40,455 bases of DNA from Thermophagus sp052400625 (GTDB lineage: Bacteria; Bacteroidota; Bacteroidia; Bacteroidales; Marinilabiliaceae), in the NCBI GenBank assembly GCA_052400625.1, contig JBQTGH010000020.1, one strand, 5' to 3'. The notes under the pieces are model-generated. The model saw only the letters and a program-made list of their open reading frames with translations. It searched no databases and was not told where the DNA came from. A program made the translations under genes and the position numbers. The number at the start of each line of letters is the position of its first letter. Position 1 is the first letter of the stretch. Positions 14,749 to 24,255 of this stretch are shown piece after piece.

Positions 14749-16986
14749 CTATCCCTCATTTTCCAACTCTTCTATGAGGTCGAGTTTTTTGTTTAGAAGG
14801 GTAATGTTCCGTTTTCCGCTTTCAATTTTATTCCTGAATTCCCGAACTAATGCTTCAGAATTTTTCGACTTGGCAAAAAATCCAATGTTATTTTCCCAAA
14901 GCACAATGTCATTTTCGAGCTGTTTCAGTTTGCTGATAATTTTATTTCGCTCCTGAATGATTCGGCTTTCAAATTGTTGTTCCATTTTCCACTGTTCCAG
15001 TTTGTTCTTGAACTTCTGGAGCGTTTTGTGCGATTCATCCATGTTCAGATGGTCGAAGCGGAAATTGATCAGGCTTCGAAATTCCTTATAGATCCGGTCT
15101 TTTTCTTTAATGGGTACAAACCCGATTTCGGACCAGCGGCGTTGAAAATCCTGGAGTGTTTTGAAGGTCTCATCATTATCCTCGCCGGGTTCGAACTGTT
15201 TAAGTTCTTCGATGAGTGCCTCTTTCAATTTTAAGTTTTGTTCTTGTTCTACGTCTTTATTCTTGAAGAATTCGGATTTACGGTTGAAGAAATGATCGCA
15301 GGCGCTGCGGAATTTTTTCCAAAGGGCATCCGAATGTTTGCGAGGCACCGGACCTATCTCTTTCCAGCGTTTTTGGATGCGGATGTATTCCTGAGTGGTA
15401 TTTCTCCAGTCGGTGCTTTCCTTTAGGTTTTCGGCCTGTTCTATCAGTTCGTTTTTGAGTTGCATGTTTTGCAATTGTTCTTCTTTATGGCGCTTAAAGA
15501 AGTCTCTTTTCATCTCAAAAAACTGGTCACAGGCTTTTCTGAATCTGAGGTAAATGTCCTGATTTTCTTTTTTGGGGGCAAAGCCGATGGTTTTCCAGAC
15601 TTGCTGAATTTCAATGATGGCTTTGCTGTTTTTGTCCCATTCGGAATAGTTTTTTAGATCCAGTTCCAGAATGGCTTCAACTTTTTCGCAAAGTTCTTTC
15701 TTGGCCTCCAGGTTTTTCAATTGTTGCTCTTTCAGCTCCTCGTAATATTCCTGGTGTTTTTGATTGATTTTAACCGTTGCGGCACGGAAGCGTTCCCAGA
15801 GTTCGTCCTTATTCTCCTTTGGCACGGGACCTATTTCCCGCCATAGGTCATGATATTTTTGAAGCGTTTTAAAAGCTTTGAGAATCGATGGGTCGAGAAG
15901 CAATTGCTCTGCCTTTTCGCATAGGTCGAGTTTGGCTTCATAGTTTTTCTTAAGGTCGAGGTCTCTAAGCTCTTTGTTGATTTTGATGTAGTTGTAGAAA
16001 TTTTCCACATGCAGGTGATAGTTTTCCCACATGTCGTGTACCTCTTTTTGCGGCACGGGACCGATTTCATGCCATCTTTTTTGGAGGGCACGGAATTCGT
16101 CGAAGGTGTGATGAAGCGACTCCTGGCGATTGACCAGTTCTTTAATTCCTTCAATCACTTCGTATTTGGCTGCCAGGTTTCGTTTTTTCTCTTCTTCGAT
16201 GCGGGCTCTCTCTTCTTCTCTCTTTTTGCGGTATGTCTGGATGGCTTCCTGCATAGCATCCGAGAGGTCGTCGTGGGGTGGCGTAAATGCTTCGGCAGGC
16301 TCTCCGGAGGCCACGAACTTTTCTTTTAATTTGGATAGTTCAGCCGCACTTTTATTTTCAAATTCTTTTCGGATATTTTCCAGATGTTCTTTTATGACAG
16401 AGGCAGGATACTCGTTCAGTAGTTGGTGGTACCGTTTCAGGAGATCTTCCCGCGACAGAGAAGTGTAATCTTCATCCGGAGGTATATTTTGTTCTTTTTT
16501 ATCTTGTTCCGAAGCTTCGGTTTTTGGTTCTGCTGCTTCTTCGACCGGTTGAGATGCTGTGGTTTCCGACGACTCATTTGTGTTGTCGTTCTGCTCTGCA
16601 ACGGTTTCCTCAGCGCCTTGTTCCTTTTCGGATTTTGGCGCATCGCCTTCTGTGCCACCAATGGCCAATTCATTCTCGTTGGGTTGCGATTGTGCGGCGG
16701 TTGCTTCCACGCCTTTTGCTCCGGCAGGTTGATCCTCTTCAGGAGTGGGTTCACTCTGAGCAATATCAGCAGCTTCAGACTTTTGTGTCTCTTCAGCGTT
16801 CTTTTCCTCCGGATTAGATGATTCTACGACCCGATTTTCAGCGTTTTCCTGTTGACTCTCTTCAGGTTTTTCTACGTTGCGATCCGGTGTAGAATGGTTG
16901 GCTTGGCTTTGCGTATTTTCAGTTGCTTTTTCTGAATTCAAATTCATCTCTTTGTCAGATGATTTGTTTAGATCGTTGGCTAACAT
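14749..16986 (-). CDS. DUF349 repeat protein with long acidic N-terminus
   Basis: The protein is 745 residues. The first ~170 residues are a low-complexity, Glu/Gln/Ala/Asn-rich disordered stretch with no hydrophobic segment. From about residue 235 the chain is a series of charged helical repeats of about 70-75 residues, each carrying a LxxRWxEIGPVPxxxxxxLWxxFR-like signature (for example FRALQKRWHEIGPVPQKE, then IRIQKRWKEIGPVPRKH). These are DUF349 domains, and I see at least five or six copies. Family function is unknown; the coiled-coil-like repeats suggest a structural or nucleic-acid-associated role. It precedes pyrG on the same strand with a 132-base gap. It starts at the ATG at 16986. 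Confidence 0.87.
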   Translation of the reverse strand: MLANDLNKSSDKEMNLNSEKATENTQSQANHSTPDRNVEKPEESQQENAENRVVESSNPEEKNAEETQKSEAADIAQSEPTPEEDQPAGAKGVEATAAQSQPNENELAIGGTEGDAPKSEKEQGAEETVAEQNDNTNESSETTASQPVEEAAEPKTEASEQDKKEQNIPPDEDYTSLSREDLLKRYHQLLNEYPASVIKEHLENIRKEFENKSAAELSKLKEKFVASGEPAEAFTPPHDDLSDAMQEAIQTYRKKREEERARIEEEKKRNLAAKYEVIEGIKELVNRQESLHHTFDEFRALQKRWHEIGPVPQKEVHDMWENYHLHVENFYNYIKINKELRDLDLKKNYEAKLDLCEKAEQLLLDPSILKAFKTLQKYHDLWREIGPVPKENKDELWERFRAATVKINQKHQEYYEELKEQQLKNLEAKKELCEKVEAILELDLKNYSEWDKNSKAIIEIQQVWKTIGFAPKKENQDIYLRFRKACDQFFEMKRDFFKRHKEEQLQNMQLKNELIEQAENLKESTDWRNTTQEYIRIQKRWKEIGPVPRKHSDALWKKFRSACDHFFNRKSEFFKNKDVEQEQNLKLKEALIEELKQFEPGEDNDETFKTLQDFQRRWSEIGFVPIKEKDRIYKEFRSLINFRFDHLNMDESHKTLQKFKNKLEQWKMEQQFESRIIQERNKIISKLKQLENDIVLWENNIGFFAKSKNSEALVREFRNKIESGKRNITLLNKKLDLIEELENEG

Positions 16987-17237
16987 CTTTCTCGTTTTTT
17001 TAAGAGGCGATTAAGCCGATAGGTGCTTATCACTTACTTATATTTAAACTACGAAACTATACAATAAACTATAATCATCAAACAATTTTTCATCAAAATG
17101 TAATTAAAAAGAAGTTTTCTTTCATTTTAATTCAATTGATTCGTCTTTTGTGGGTTGATTTTCTGTCCTTTTATTTGATATGAAACGGATGTGTATTCTG
17201 CTTGTTCAGATAGGGTAAGGCATCTGGCCTAATTTTA

Positions 17238-17245
17238 TATCTTTG
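17238..17245 (+). promoter_or_regulatory. -7 element of the trmD promoter
   Basis: TATCTTTG matches the phylum -7 consensus TAnnTTTG exactly and lies 14 bases before the trmD ATG, implying a very short leader. No TTG is found at the proper -33 distance, so the call rests on one half of the promoter. Confidence 0.45.
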
Positions 17246-17259
17246 CAAAAAAAAATCTC

Positions 17260-17937
17260 ATGCGGATTGATATACTCACGCTGTTTCCGGGTATGTTTCA
17301 GGGGCCTTTTACAGAGTCCATAATAAAGCGAGCCATAGGAAAGGGGGAGGTAGAAATACATTTACACGATATTCGGGATTATTCTGAGGATAAGCACAAA
17401 CGGGTGGATGATTACCCCTTTGGCGGGGGAGCAGGAATGGTGATGCAGATAGGACCTATCGCACGGGTAATCGACAAATTGAAGTCGGAGCGGGAATATG
17501 ACCATATTATTTATATGAGTCCGGATGGTCAACGCTTTGATCAAAAAGAAGCCAACCGCCTCTCGTTGAGTGAGAACATTATTCTGCTGTGTGGCCACTA
17601 TAAAGGGGTCGATCAACGCGTCCGGGATCATTATATTACCCATGAAATTTCGATAGGAGACTATGTGTTGAGCGGTGGTGAACTGGCTGCCGCCGTGGTG
17701 GTGGATGCCATTGTGAGATTGTTGCCGGGTGTGATAGGAGATGAAACATCGGCCCTTACCGACTCATTTCAGGATAATCTTTTGGCGCCACCGGTCTATA
17801 CCCGTCCTTCTGACTACAATGGCTGGAAAGTGCCTGACGTGTTGCTTTCGGGCAATGACAAGCTGATTGATGAATGGCGCGAGCAACAAGCCCTGGAACG
17901 GACACGACAGCTTCGTCCCGACCTGTTGGATGAATAG
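17260..17937 (+). CDS. trmD: tRNA (guanine-N1-)-methyltransferase TrmD
   Basis: TrmD methylates G37 of tRNAs next to the anticodon using S-adenosylmethionine, preventing +1 frameshifting. The 225-residue length is standard. The SPOUT deep-knot signatures are present: FGGGAGM (about 54-60), CGHYKGVDQRV (111-121) and SIGDYVLSGGE (131-141). The conserved N-terminus MRIDILTLFPGMF confirms the ATG at 17260. In many bacteria trmD sits with rpsP, rimM and rplS. Here it stands alone, facing the AddB-like gene tail to tail with only 15 bases between stops, which is common in Bacteroidota. Confidence 0.97.
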   Translation: MRIDILTLFPGMFQGPFTESIIKRAIGKGEVEIHLHDIRDYSEDKHKRVDDYPFGGGAGMVMQIGPIARVIDKLKSEREYDHIIYMSPDGQRFDQKEANRLSLSENIILLCGHYKGVDQRVRDHYITHEISIGDYVLSGGELAAAVVVDAIVRLLPGVIGDETSALTDSFQDNLLAPPVYTRPSDYNGWKVPDVLLSGNDKLIDEWREQQALERTRQLRPDLLDE

Positions 17938-17952
17938 CAAAGCCTCATCTTT

Positions 17953-20850
17953 TTAACCCTTCAGACACAATTCCTTGTAAATACAATAGCTACAATTCTT
18001 TTCATGCGGTGTTTGCCGGAAGGGAAGCTGCTGGTCGAATAGTTCATCCAGCAGAATTCCCAATGTTTCAACCATTTTTTCTTTTACCAATCCAAGGTTG
18101 ATCACTTCTTTTTTTCCGCGTGAGATTTGAAGATAGAGCTGGGTGTCGGTGTCGGTAAATAGTTTTCGCATCCATACTACAGCAGGTTGTATCAGGTCGG
18201 GACTCTGATGGGTCTGTTCTTCCACCATGAGCGAATAAAGCAGGGTTTGAAAAATCGCTTTATTTTCGGAATGTTTAGACGTGTCAAAGAGATACTCTAT
18301 GGCATTGACGCGGTTGATTCCTTTTCCGGTTTTGTAGTCCACGACTTTCAGAATGTTGTCTTTTTCTTCCAGTCTGTCAATGTTGCCCCCTATGTTTACC
18401 GATCGCCCTTTGGGCGTTTGAAAAACCATTCTCATGGAATGTTCGAGCCCTTTGATGACAAACGGCGCTTTTTTTAATTCATTTTCGAAAAATCCTGTCA
18501 GGTAGCGCATCAATACTTCGAACACCAGACTGTTTTTTCCTTGCAAGTCGGAAAAGAGGCTGTTCTTCTGTTTAATGAAGGGAACATTGAGCGCAAAAAT
18601 ATCCTTCAGTGTATTTCTTATGTGTTCAGGTTTGGCGATTTGTCGGAGAATTTCGGTCGAAATGATTTGTCCCATATAGGGTTTATACAATGCTTCTACG
18701 GTTTGGTGAAATAAATTACCAAAGATACGAGGGTCTAAATCCTCAGATATGTCCTCGGGCTCTTTTGCCTCCGCCAGATATTTATAGTAGAACCGTAATG
18801 GACATTCAATGTAAGTGCTTAAGGCGCTTGGGGAAAGCGCACGTGGGTTGGGTTGAAGATAAGCCGCGAGCCGGGCCATAACGTGCTCGTTTTTTTCGGC
18901 ATGAATTTCGGGTAATGCTTTGGTGCCTAGGGTCCGGACATAGTTGCGGGTGATAACTTTTCCATGGTATTCATAGTAGAGCTGATGGAGAAAACGACTC
19001 ATTTCTCCGGCCTGTTTGTTGGCATCGGAAGCCGACCAGATGAGGATTACATTTTTAGCCCGATGAATCAGACGATAAAAATAGTAGGCAAAGATCGAAT
19101 CCTGGTTGTCGATGGTCGGCAGCCCAAAACCTTTTCGCAGGTTATAGGGAATAGCAGAATTGGGCGGTGCGGCGTGGGGGAAAATACCTTCATTCATGCT
19201 GGTGATTACGAGGTTGTCGAAATCGAGGACCCTGGTTTCCAGTATTCCCATTATTTGGAGCCCGTTGAGGGGTTCACCTTTAAACGGGACGGTCTGAAAA
19301 TCGGCCAGCTTACGGAAGAGTCTGTACCATGTATCGGTAGAGATGGGCTCTTCCAGTTTGGATAGTATTTCGCCCAGGCGCTTTATGGTCAGATAGAGGT
19401 GGTAGACAAATTCCTGTTCGAAATCGGTGTCTGGTCTGTTTTGGAGATTTTTATATACTATTTCGAGGATTTCCTTAAAATATTGTGTCAGAGCTTGTGG
19501 TGTCTCAACTTTTTCCAGGATTTTATCGATGAAGTCATTTTGCGGTATTTGCCCTCTTTCAATAAAGACCTTATTGGCTTTGATGAGTTCATTGATCAAG
19601 TCTCGTCCCCAGCTTCCCAACAAAGGGAAAATATATTGATGTCGTAGAAGGGCCAGCAGGTGTCGGTGGTAAAACCAGGTTTTCCCTTCCTTGGTGGTGC
19701 GGGTGGTGTGCTGCAAGGTCATAAGGGTATTAATGAGGCTGTAGGCCGGAGTGTTTTTCAATGGATATCCGAGAGTGACATTGATGGAATTCCATTGATC
19801 GGGAATGGCATGGATGACCGGCAGCATGAGGGATTCGTCGGGCAGTACCACCGCCGTTTTAACCAGGTTGTTTGGGTTGTCTGTTTCCGTTGTTTTGGGA
19901 ATCTCCTTAAGAAACTGAGCCGCAATTTGTGTTTGTTCCAGGTCGTTGGCTGCCTGGGCAATGGTAATGGTCTCGGGTCCGCCGGAGTAGGGGCCCTGCC
20001 AATCATCTGGCATGGGGTAATCCAGCAGATTGAGTTTGATAAATCTGGCTGCTTCGTGATCCCCAATAGAGGGGTATTTTTCGTCGTTGGCACCGGGATT
20101 GTTGAGAATCCATTGTGGATAATCCCAGAAGAAGGCTGCAATTCCTTTGGTTTTTAAATAGTTGAGTAGTAGTTTTTCACAATTGTTCAAGGCATTCAGC
20201 CCGGCAAATACCACATGGGGGTAGGGCACTTCCTCGATGGTTTTATCGTTGATTTTTCTGGCTACGGCTCTGTAGAGTTTCCCCTCGTAGGTTTCATTGT
20301 CATGGTCGAGTCTTTCGTTAAAATGCCAGTAAAGTTCAGGCATCTTTTCCCAAAGCTCGAGGAAGGATTTCTGCAGTTGAGACAGTCGTTTCGGGTCAAA
20401 CGTGTTCCAAAATGAACGGATGGCCTCTATCTGATCAGGGTCGAGGTGACTGAAATCGTCATCCAGAGCTTTTTGATCTGCCAGGTTTCTGAATACCTGA
20501 TCCGGATCTGCCAAATACTTGTCTATATCGTCGAAGTCGGAGAGACACATGTCACCCCATGGAATGAAATCATCGATGGAAATTTTGGGGTCAATGATTT
20601 CTTTATAAGAGTTGTATAATTTGAATATGAGGCTGATGTTATCGGCAATAGGGCGTTTGTCGAACCGGGTGAAAAAATCATTAATGGTGAGAATCTCCGG
20701 AGCGAATAAGGGTTGATCACTTATCTCCATCAGATATTGACGGAAAAAAACCCCTGCTCTGCGGCTGGGAAAAACAAAACAAAAATCTGATATATCTGTT
20801 GAATACTTTTGAAGATAGTATTGAGCCAAACGTTCCAGAAAAAATTGCAT
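17953..20850 (-). CDS. AddB-like PD-(D/E)XK nuclease, putative DNA repair
   Basis: The protein is 965 residues and resembles AddB, the nuclease-helicase-like subunit of AddAB recombination-repair enzymes. The N-terminus has FCFVFPSRRAGVFFRQYL, as in AddB/RexB inactive-helicase domains, and the middle has the domain-2 motif LDFDNLVITSMNEGIFP. The C-terminal RecB-type nuclease domain shows PSALSTYIECPLRFYYKY, IFGNLFHQTVEALY and the active-site core VVDYKTGKG. A distal NCSYCIYKELC plus the Cys of YIECP form the four-Cys iron-sulfur staple typical of AddB. No AddA helicase gene is adjacent: trmD is on one side and sucA on the other. It begins at the ATG at 20850. Confidence 0.85.
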   Translation of the reverse strand: MQFFLERLAQYYLQKYSTDISDFCFVFPSRRAGVFFRQYLMEISDQPLFAPEILTINDFFTRFDKRPIADNISLIFKLYNSYKEIIDPKISIDDFIPWGDMCLSDFDDIDKYLADPDQVFRNLADQKALDDDFSHLDPDQIEAIRSFWNTFDPKRLSQLQKSFLELWEKMPELYWHFNERLDHDNETYEGKLYRAVARKINDKTIEEVPYPHVVFAGLNALNNCEKLLLNYLKTKGIAAFFWDYPQWILNNPGANDEKYPSIGDHEAARFIKLNLLDYPMPDDWQGPYSGGPETITIAQAANDLEQTQIAAQFLKEIPKTTETDNPNNLVKTAVVLPDESLMLPVIHAIPDQWNSINVTLGYPLKNTPAYSLINTLMTLQHTTRTTKEGKTWFYHRHLLALLRHQYIFPLLGSWGRDLINELIKANKVFIERGQIPQNDFIDKILEKVETPQALTQYFKEILEIVYKNLQNRPDTDFEQEFVYHLYLTIKRLGEILSKLEEPISTDTWYRLFRKLADFQTVPFKGEPLNGLQIMGILETRVLDFDNLVITSMNEGIFPHAAPPNSAIPYNLRKGFGLPTIDNQDSIFAYYFYRLIHRAKNVILIWSASDANKQAGEMSRFLHQLYYEYHGKVITRNYVRTLGTKALPEIHAEKNEHVMARLAAYLQPNPRALSPSALSTYIECPLRFYYKYLAEAKEPEDISEDLDPRIFGNLFHQTVEALYKPYMGQIISTEILRQIAKPEHIRNTLKDIFALNVPFIKQKNSLFSDLQGKNSLVFEVLMRYLTGFFENELKKAPFVIKGLEHSMRMVFQTPKGRSVNIGGNIDRLEEKDNILKVVDYKTGKGINRVNAIEYLFDTSKHSENKAIFQTLLYSLMVEEQTHQSPDLIQPAVVWMRKLFTDTDTQLYLQISRGKKEVINLGLVKEKMVETLGILLDELFDQQLPFRQTPHEKNCSYCIYKELCLKG

Positions 20851-21167
20851 ATTGAATGATATTTTACTGTATTATCTTTATCAAAGAATGCGTATGTTAA
20901 CACACCCTTTACAAAAGCTGAGAAAATTGACCGAAATCCATTCAGAACCATCCGGATAGGATGCTGCCATTAATGGTAAAAGTTGTCCTCAATGAACTCC
21001 TTTCTTACGATATAATTAGGGTTGGTACTTTGTTCTTTCCAAAAAAGAATAATAATATTGTGGTCTACTACCGGTTTCAAAGATAATTTTTTTGTTCGAC
21101 TTTAATTTCGTTTCCCTTATTCCAGCTATATATGTTATAAGGTAAAGAGTTATATAACCAATTAATT
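20851..21167. other. divergent intergenic region, addB-like / sucA
   Basis: This stretch must hold promoters for both divergent genes. The only match to TAnnTTTG is on the minus strand at 21085-21078, with no good -33 partner, so I do not annotate it as a promoter. No gene or repeat is seen. Confidence 0.5.
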
Positions 21168-23987
21168 ATGGATTCATTTTCATTTGTCGGCAACAGCGAC
21201 ATTGAAGCAATAGAGAAACTTTATGAGGATTATAAAAAGGATCCCGAGTCGGTGGACGCCAGTATGCGTCATTTTTTTCAGGGATTTGATTTTGCCTCAC
21301 GTAATTTTGAATTTTCAACCGACGGGATTGTTGGTAAAGAGTTTAATGTTATCAATTTAATTCATGGTTATCGCCAACGGGGGCACTTGCACACGGCTAC
21401 CAATCCCGTGCGGTCACGACGTAAATATTTCCCCACGCTGGATGTGGAGAATTTCGGTTTGTCCGAGGACGACCTGAACACCGTTTTTCAGGCCGGAAAT
21501 GAGATTGGATTAGGTCCCGTTCCCCTTAGGGATATTATAGAACATTTGCAGCAAACCTACTGTGGATCTGTGGGGGTTGAGTATCTCTACATTCGTCATC
21601 CCGAGATGGTGTCATGGTTAAAAAGAAGGATGGAAGAGGTACGCAATACCCCCTCATTCACAGTCGATAAAAAATTGCGCATTTTTCATCGCCTGAACGA
21701 GGCGGTGGGATTTGAAAGTTTTATCCATCGTAAATTTGTGGGACAGAAACGTTTTTCACTGGAAGGTTGCGAAGTGTTGATTCCGGGGCTGGATTCACTC
21801 ATCGAAAAGGGGGCACAGTTGGGAATTAGGGAAGTGGTGATTGGAATGGCTCACCGGGGACGTCTTAATGTGCTTTGCAACATTTTGAAAAAGCCCATTG
21901 TTGATATTTTTAATGAGTTTAACGGCGATCAATATGACGATAGCATTTCGCTGGGGGATGTAAAATATCACCTGGGATATGATAATTCTATAGATACCCG
22001 TTCGGGGCAGCCGGTGAAGGTGAGTCTGTTGCCCAATCCCTCACACTTGGAAGCAGTGACCCCGGTGGTAGAAGGGCTGACGCGTTCGCGGGCCGAACAT
22101 GCCTATAGCAGTGATTTTAATAAGATTGTTCCCATAATCATTCACGGGGATTCAGCCATTGCCGGGCAAGGAGTGGTGTATGAAGTGATCCAGATGGCAA
22201 CGCTCAATGGCTATTCTACGGGAGGAACCATTCATATCGTAATTAATAATCAGGTTGGATTCACCACCAATTATCTGGATGCCCGCTCAAGCACTTATTG
22301 TACGGACGTGGGAAAGGTAACGCGCAGCCCGGTATTTCACATCAATGGCGATGATGCGGAAGCCTTGGTGTATGCCATCGAACTGGCGGTAGAGTACCGG
22401 CAAACTTTCCACTCTGATGTGTTTATCGATATTCTTTCGTACCGTAAGTACGGACATAACGAAGGGGATGAACCCCGCTTTACGCAACCAACTCTTTATA
22501 AAGCCATCGCTTCACATCCCAATCCCCGGGATATATATGCTAAAAGGCTGATGGATGAGAAAGTCCTTGCGCCTGCTGACATTGAAAAAATTCAAAAGGA
22601 ATTCAACAAGATACTGGAAGTGGAGTATGCCGAATCTCAGAAAACGGATGTGGTACATATCAGGCCTTTTTTGCAGGATTTGTGGGATCGTTTTCGGCAT
22701 GCCGAGGCAGATGATTTTTCAGAGTCACCGGTGACAAGTGTCAAAAAAGAGGAACTGTTGGAGTTAGCCAAAAAAATTAATACCCTTCCTTCCGATAGAA
22801 AATTTTTCCGTAAACTGGAGAAGTTGGTGGAAGATCGGAAAAGAATGGTTCGGGAAGATCATTTTGACTGGGCGCTCGGAGAATTGTTAGCTTATGCTTC
22901 TTTATTAATGGAGGGCCACCCGGTGCGGATCAGTGGTCAGGATTCAGTGAGAGGAACCTTTGCGCATCGGCATGCGGGTTTTACGTTGGAAGATAAGGAT
23001 GAGATCTTTTTCCCGCTTCAGCATCTGGATGAGAAGCAGGCAATCTTTAATGTTTACAATTCTCCACTCAACGAATATGGTGTTTTGGGGTTTGAATATG
23101 GCTTTGCGTTGGGTATTCCGGAGGGATTGACCATCTGGGAAGCTCAGTTTGGCGACTTTAGCAATGTGGGACAGGTGATTATTGACCAGTTTATCAGCTC
23201 GGCGGAGGAAAAATGGGGATTGAGGAATGGGCTGGTATTATTACTTCCGCATGGATTTGAAGGCCAGGGACCGGAGCATTCCAGTGCCCGCATTGAGCGG
23301 TTTTTAAGTCAGGCCGTCAAGAATAATATGCAAATATTGAATTGTACGACTCCTGCCAATTTTTTTCATGCATTACGTCGTCAGGTGAAGCGGGATTTTC
23401 GTACCCCACTGGTGGTATTCACGCCCAAAAGCCTGTTGCGCCATCCCAAATGTGTCTCGGGAATTGAAGATTTTGCAAAAGGGGCGTTTCAAGAGGTGCT
23501 GGATGATGAAAATACGGATCGAGAAAATGTTAAAAGAGTTGTGTTCTGCAGTGGGAAAATTTATTACGATCTGCTTGAGCGCAAAGAAGAACTTAACGCC
23601 AGAGATGTGGCATTGGTACGCATCGAGCAGTTGCATCCATTCCCTAAAGAGAAAATATTGGAAGTGGTCGCAAAATATCCCAATGCACTACTCAATTTGT
23701 GGGTTCAGGAAGAACCGGAAAACATGGGGGCTTGGTTTTATGTGAATAATAAATTGCCGGAGCTGAATTTAGTCCCGGTGGCTCGCCTGGCCAGTGCTAG
23801 TCCCGCCACAGGACTCAATGGCCTGCATATTGTCGGACAGAGAGAAATTATTGGAAAGGTATTTAAAAAGTGCCATTGTGAGTATAATAATGTGTATTGT
23901 GGGTTGCAATGCGTGGAAGGCAAAACTAGGGCAGAGATATTGAAGCAACATAAATATTTTGAAACGCCGCAAAAATTTTCCATTTGA
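21168..23987 (+). CDS. sucA: 2-oxoglutarate dehydrogenase E1 component
   Basis: This thiamine-diphosphate enzyme decarboxylates 2-oxoglutarate and transfers the succinyl group to the lipoyl arm of E2 in the TCA cycle. The 939-residue length is normal. The N-terminal segment SFVGNSDIEAIEKLYEDYKK is the E2-contacting region of this family. Further on are IGMAHRGRLNVL, IIHGDSAIAGQGVVYE, the TPP-binding YGHNEGDEPRFTQP (near residue 430) and, in the C-terminal half, HRHAGFTLEDKDE and EGQGPEHSSARIERFL. The E2 gene follows on the same strand after 268 bases, a rather long gap, so separate control is possible. No E3 (lipoamide dehydrogenase) gene is present in the window. Confidence 0.97.
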   Translation: MDSFSFVGNSDIEAIEKLYEDYKKDPESVDASMRHFFQGFDFASRNFEFSTDGIVGKEFNVINLIHGYRQRGHLHTATNPVRSRRKYFPTLDVENFGLSEDDLNTVFQAGNEIGLGPVPLRDIIEHLQQTYCGSVGVEYLYIRHPEMVSWLKRRMEEVRNTPSFTVDKKLRIFHRLNEAVGFESFIHRKFVGQKRFSLEGCEVLIPGLDSLIEKGAQLGIREVVIGMAHRGRLNVLCNILKKPIVDIFNEFNGDQYDDSISLGDVKYHLGYDNSIDTRSGQPVKVSLLPNPSHLEAVTPVVEGLTRSRAEHAYSSDFNKIVPIIIHGDSAIAGQGVVYEVIQMATLNGYSTGGTIHIVINNQVGFTTNYLDARSSTYCTDVGKVTRSPVFHINGDDAEALVYAIELAVEYRQTFHSDVFIDILSYRKYGHNEGDEPRFTQPTLYKAIASHPNPRDIYAKRLMDEKVLAPADIEKIQKEFNKILEVEYAESQKTDVVHIRPFLQDLWDRFRHAEADDFSESPVTSVKKEELLELAKKINTLPSDRKFFRKLEKLVEDRKRMVREDHFDWALGELLAYASLLMEGHPVRISGQDSVRGTFAHRHAGFTLEDKDEIFFPLQHLDEKQAIFNVYNSPLNEYGVLGFEYGFALGIPEGLTIWEAQFGDFSNVGQVIIDQFISSAEEKWGLRNGLVLLLPHGFEGQGPEHSSARIERFLSQAVKNNMQILNCTTPANFFHALRRQVKRDFRTPLVVFTPKSLLRHPKCVSGIEDFAKGAFQEVLDDENTDRENVKRVVFCSGKIYYDLLERKEELNARDVALVRIEQLHPFPKEKILEVVAKYPNALLNLWVQEEPENMGAWFYVNNKLPELNLVPVARLASASPATGLNGLHIVGQREIIGKVFKKCHCEYNNVYCGLQCVEGKTRAEILKQHKYFETPQKFSI

Positions 23988-24255
23988 TGATGACAACCGG
24001 AAGTTGGTTTGTCACGTTGTGCCCCAATAGGCACTTAACCATCATTGGTCCTTAGTTAGACTATTGATGTGCAACCCATGTAAACATTGAAATATCGCTA
24101 CTTAATAAGATCAGGATTTAAATCATGAACTATGGGTGTTTTAGGGCATGACCAATTGCTGGTGGGCGATACAAAAAATTGTTTGAAATTATTCTGAGAA
24201 TAATTGAATGACCTTATATTTTAGGTAAGGACCATTAAAAAATAAACAGTTAAAA

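Noticed and set aside
14774..16821. Several long antisense frames over the DUF349 gene
   Set aside because: They arise from the strongly biased codons of the Glu/Lys-rich gene and read as Phe/Leu-rich strings with no family features.
21078..21085. Minus-strand TATCTTTG as promoter of the AddB-like gene
   Set aside because: There is no TTG at 19-21 bases and it is about 230 bases from the start, so support is too weak.
24019..24034. GTGCC/GGCAC hairpin between sucA and sucB
   Set aside because: The stem is only five pairs and no T-run follows, so it is not a supported terminator or attenuator.
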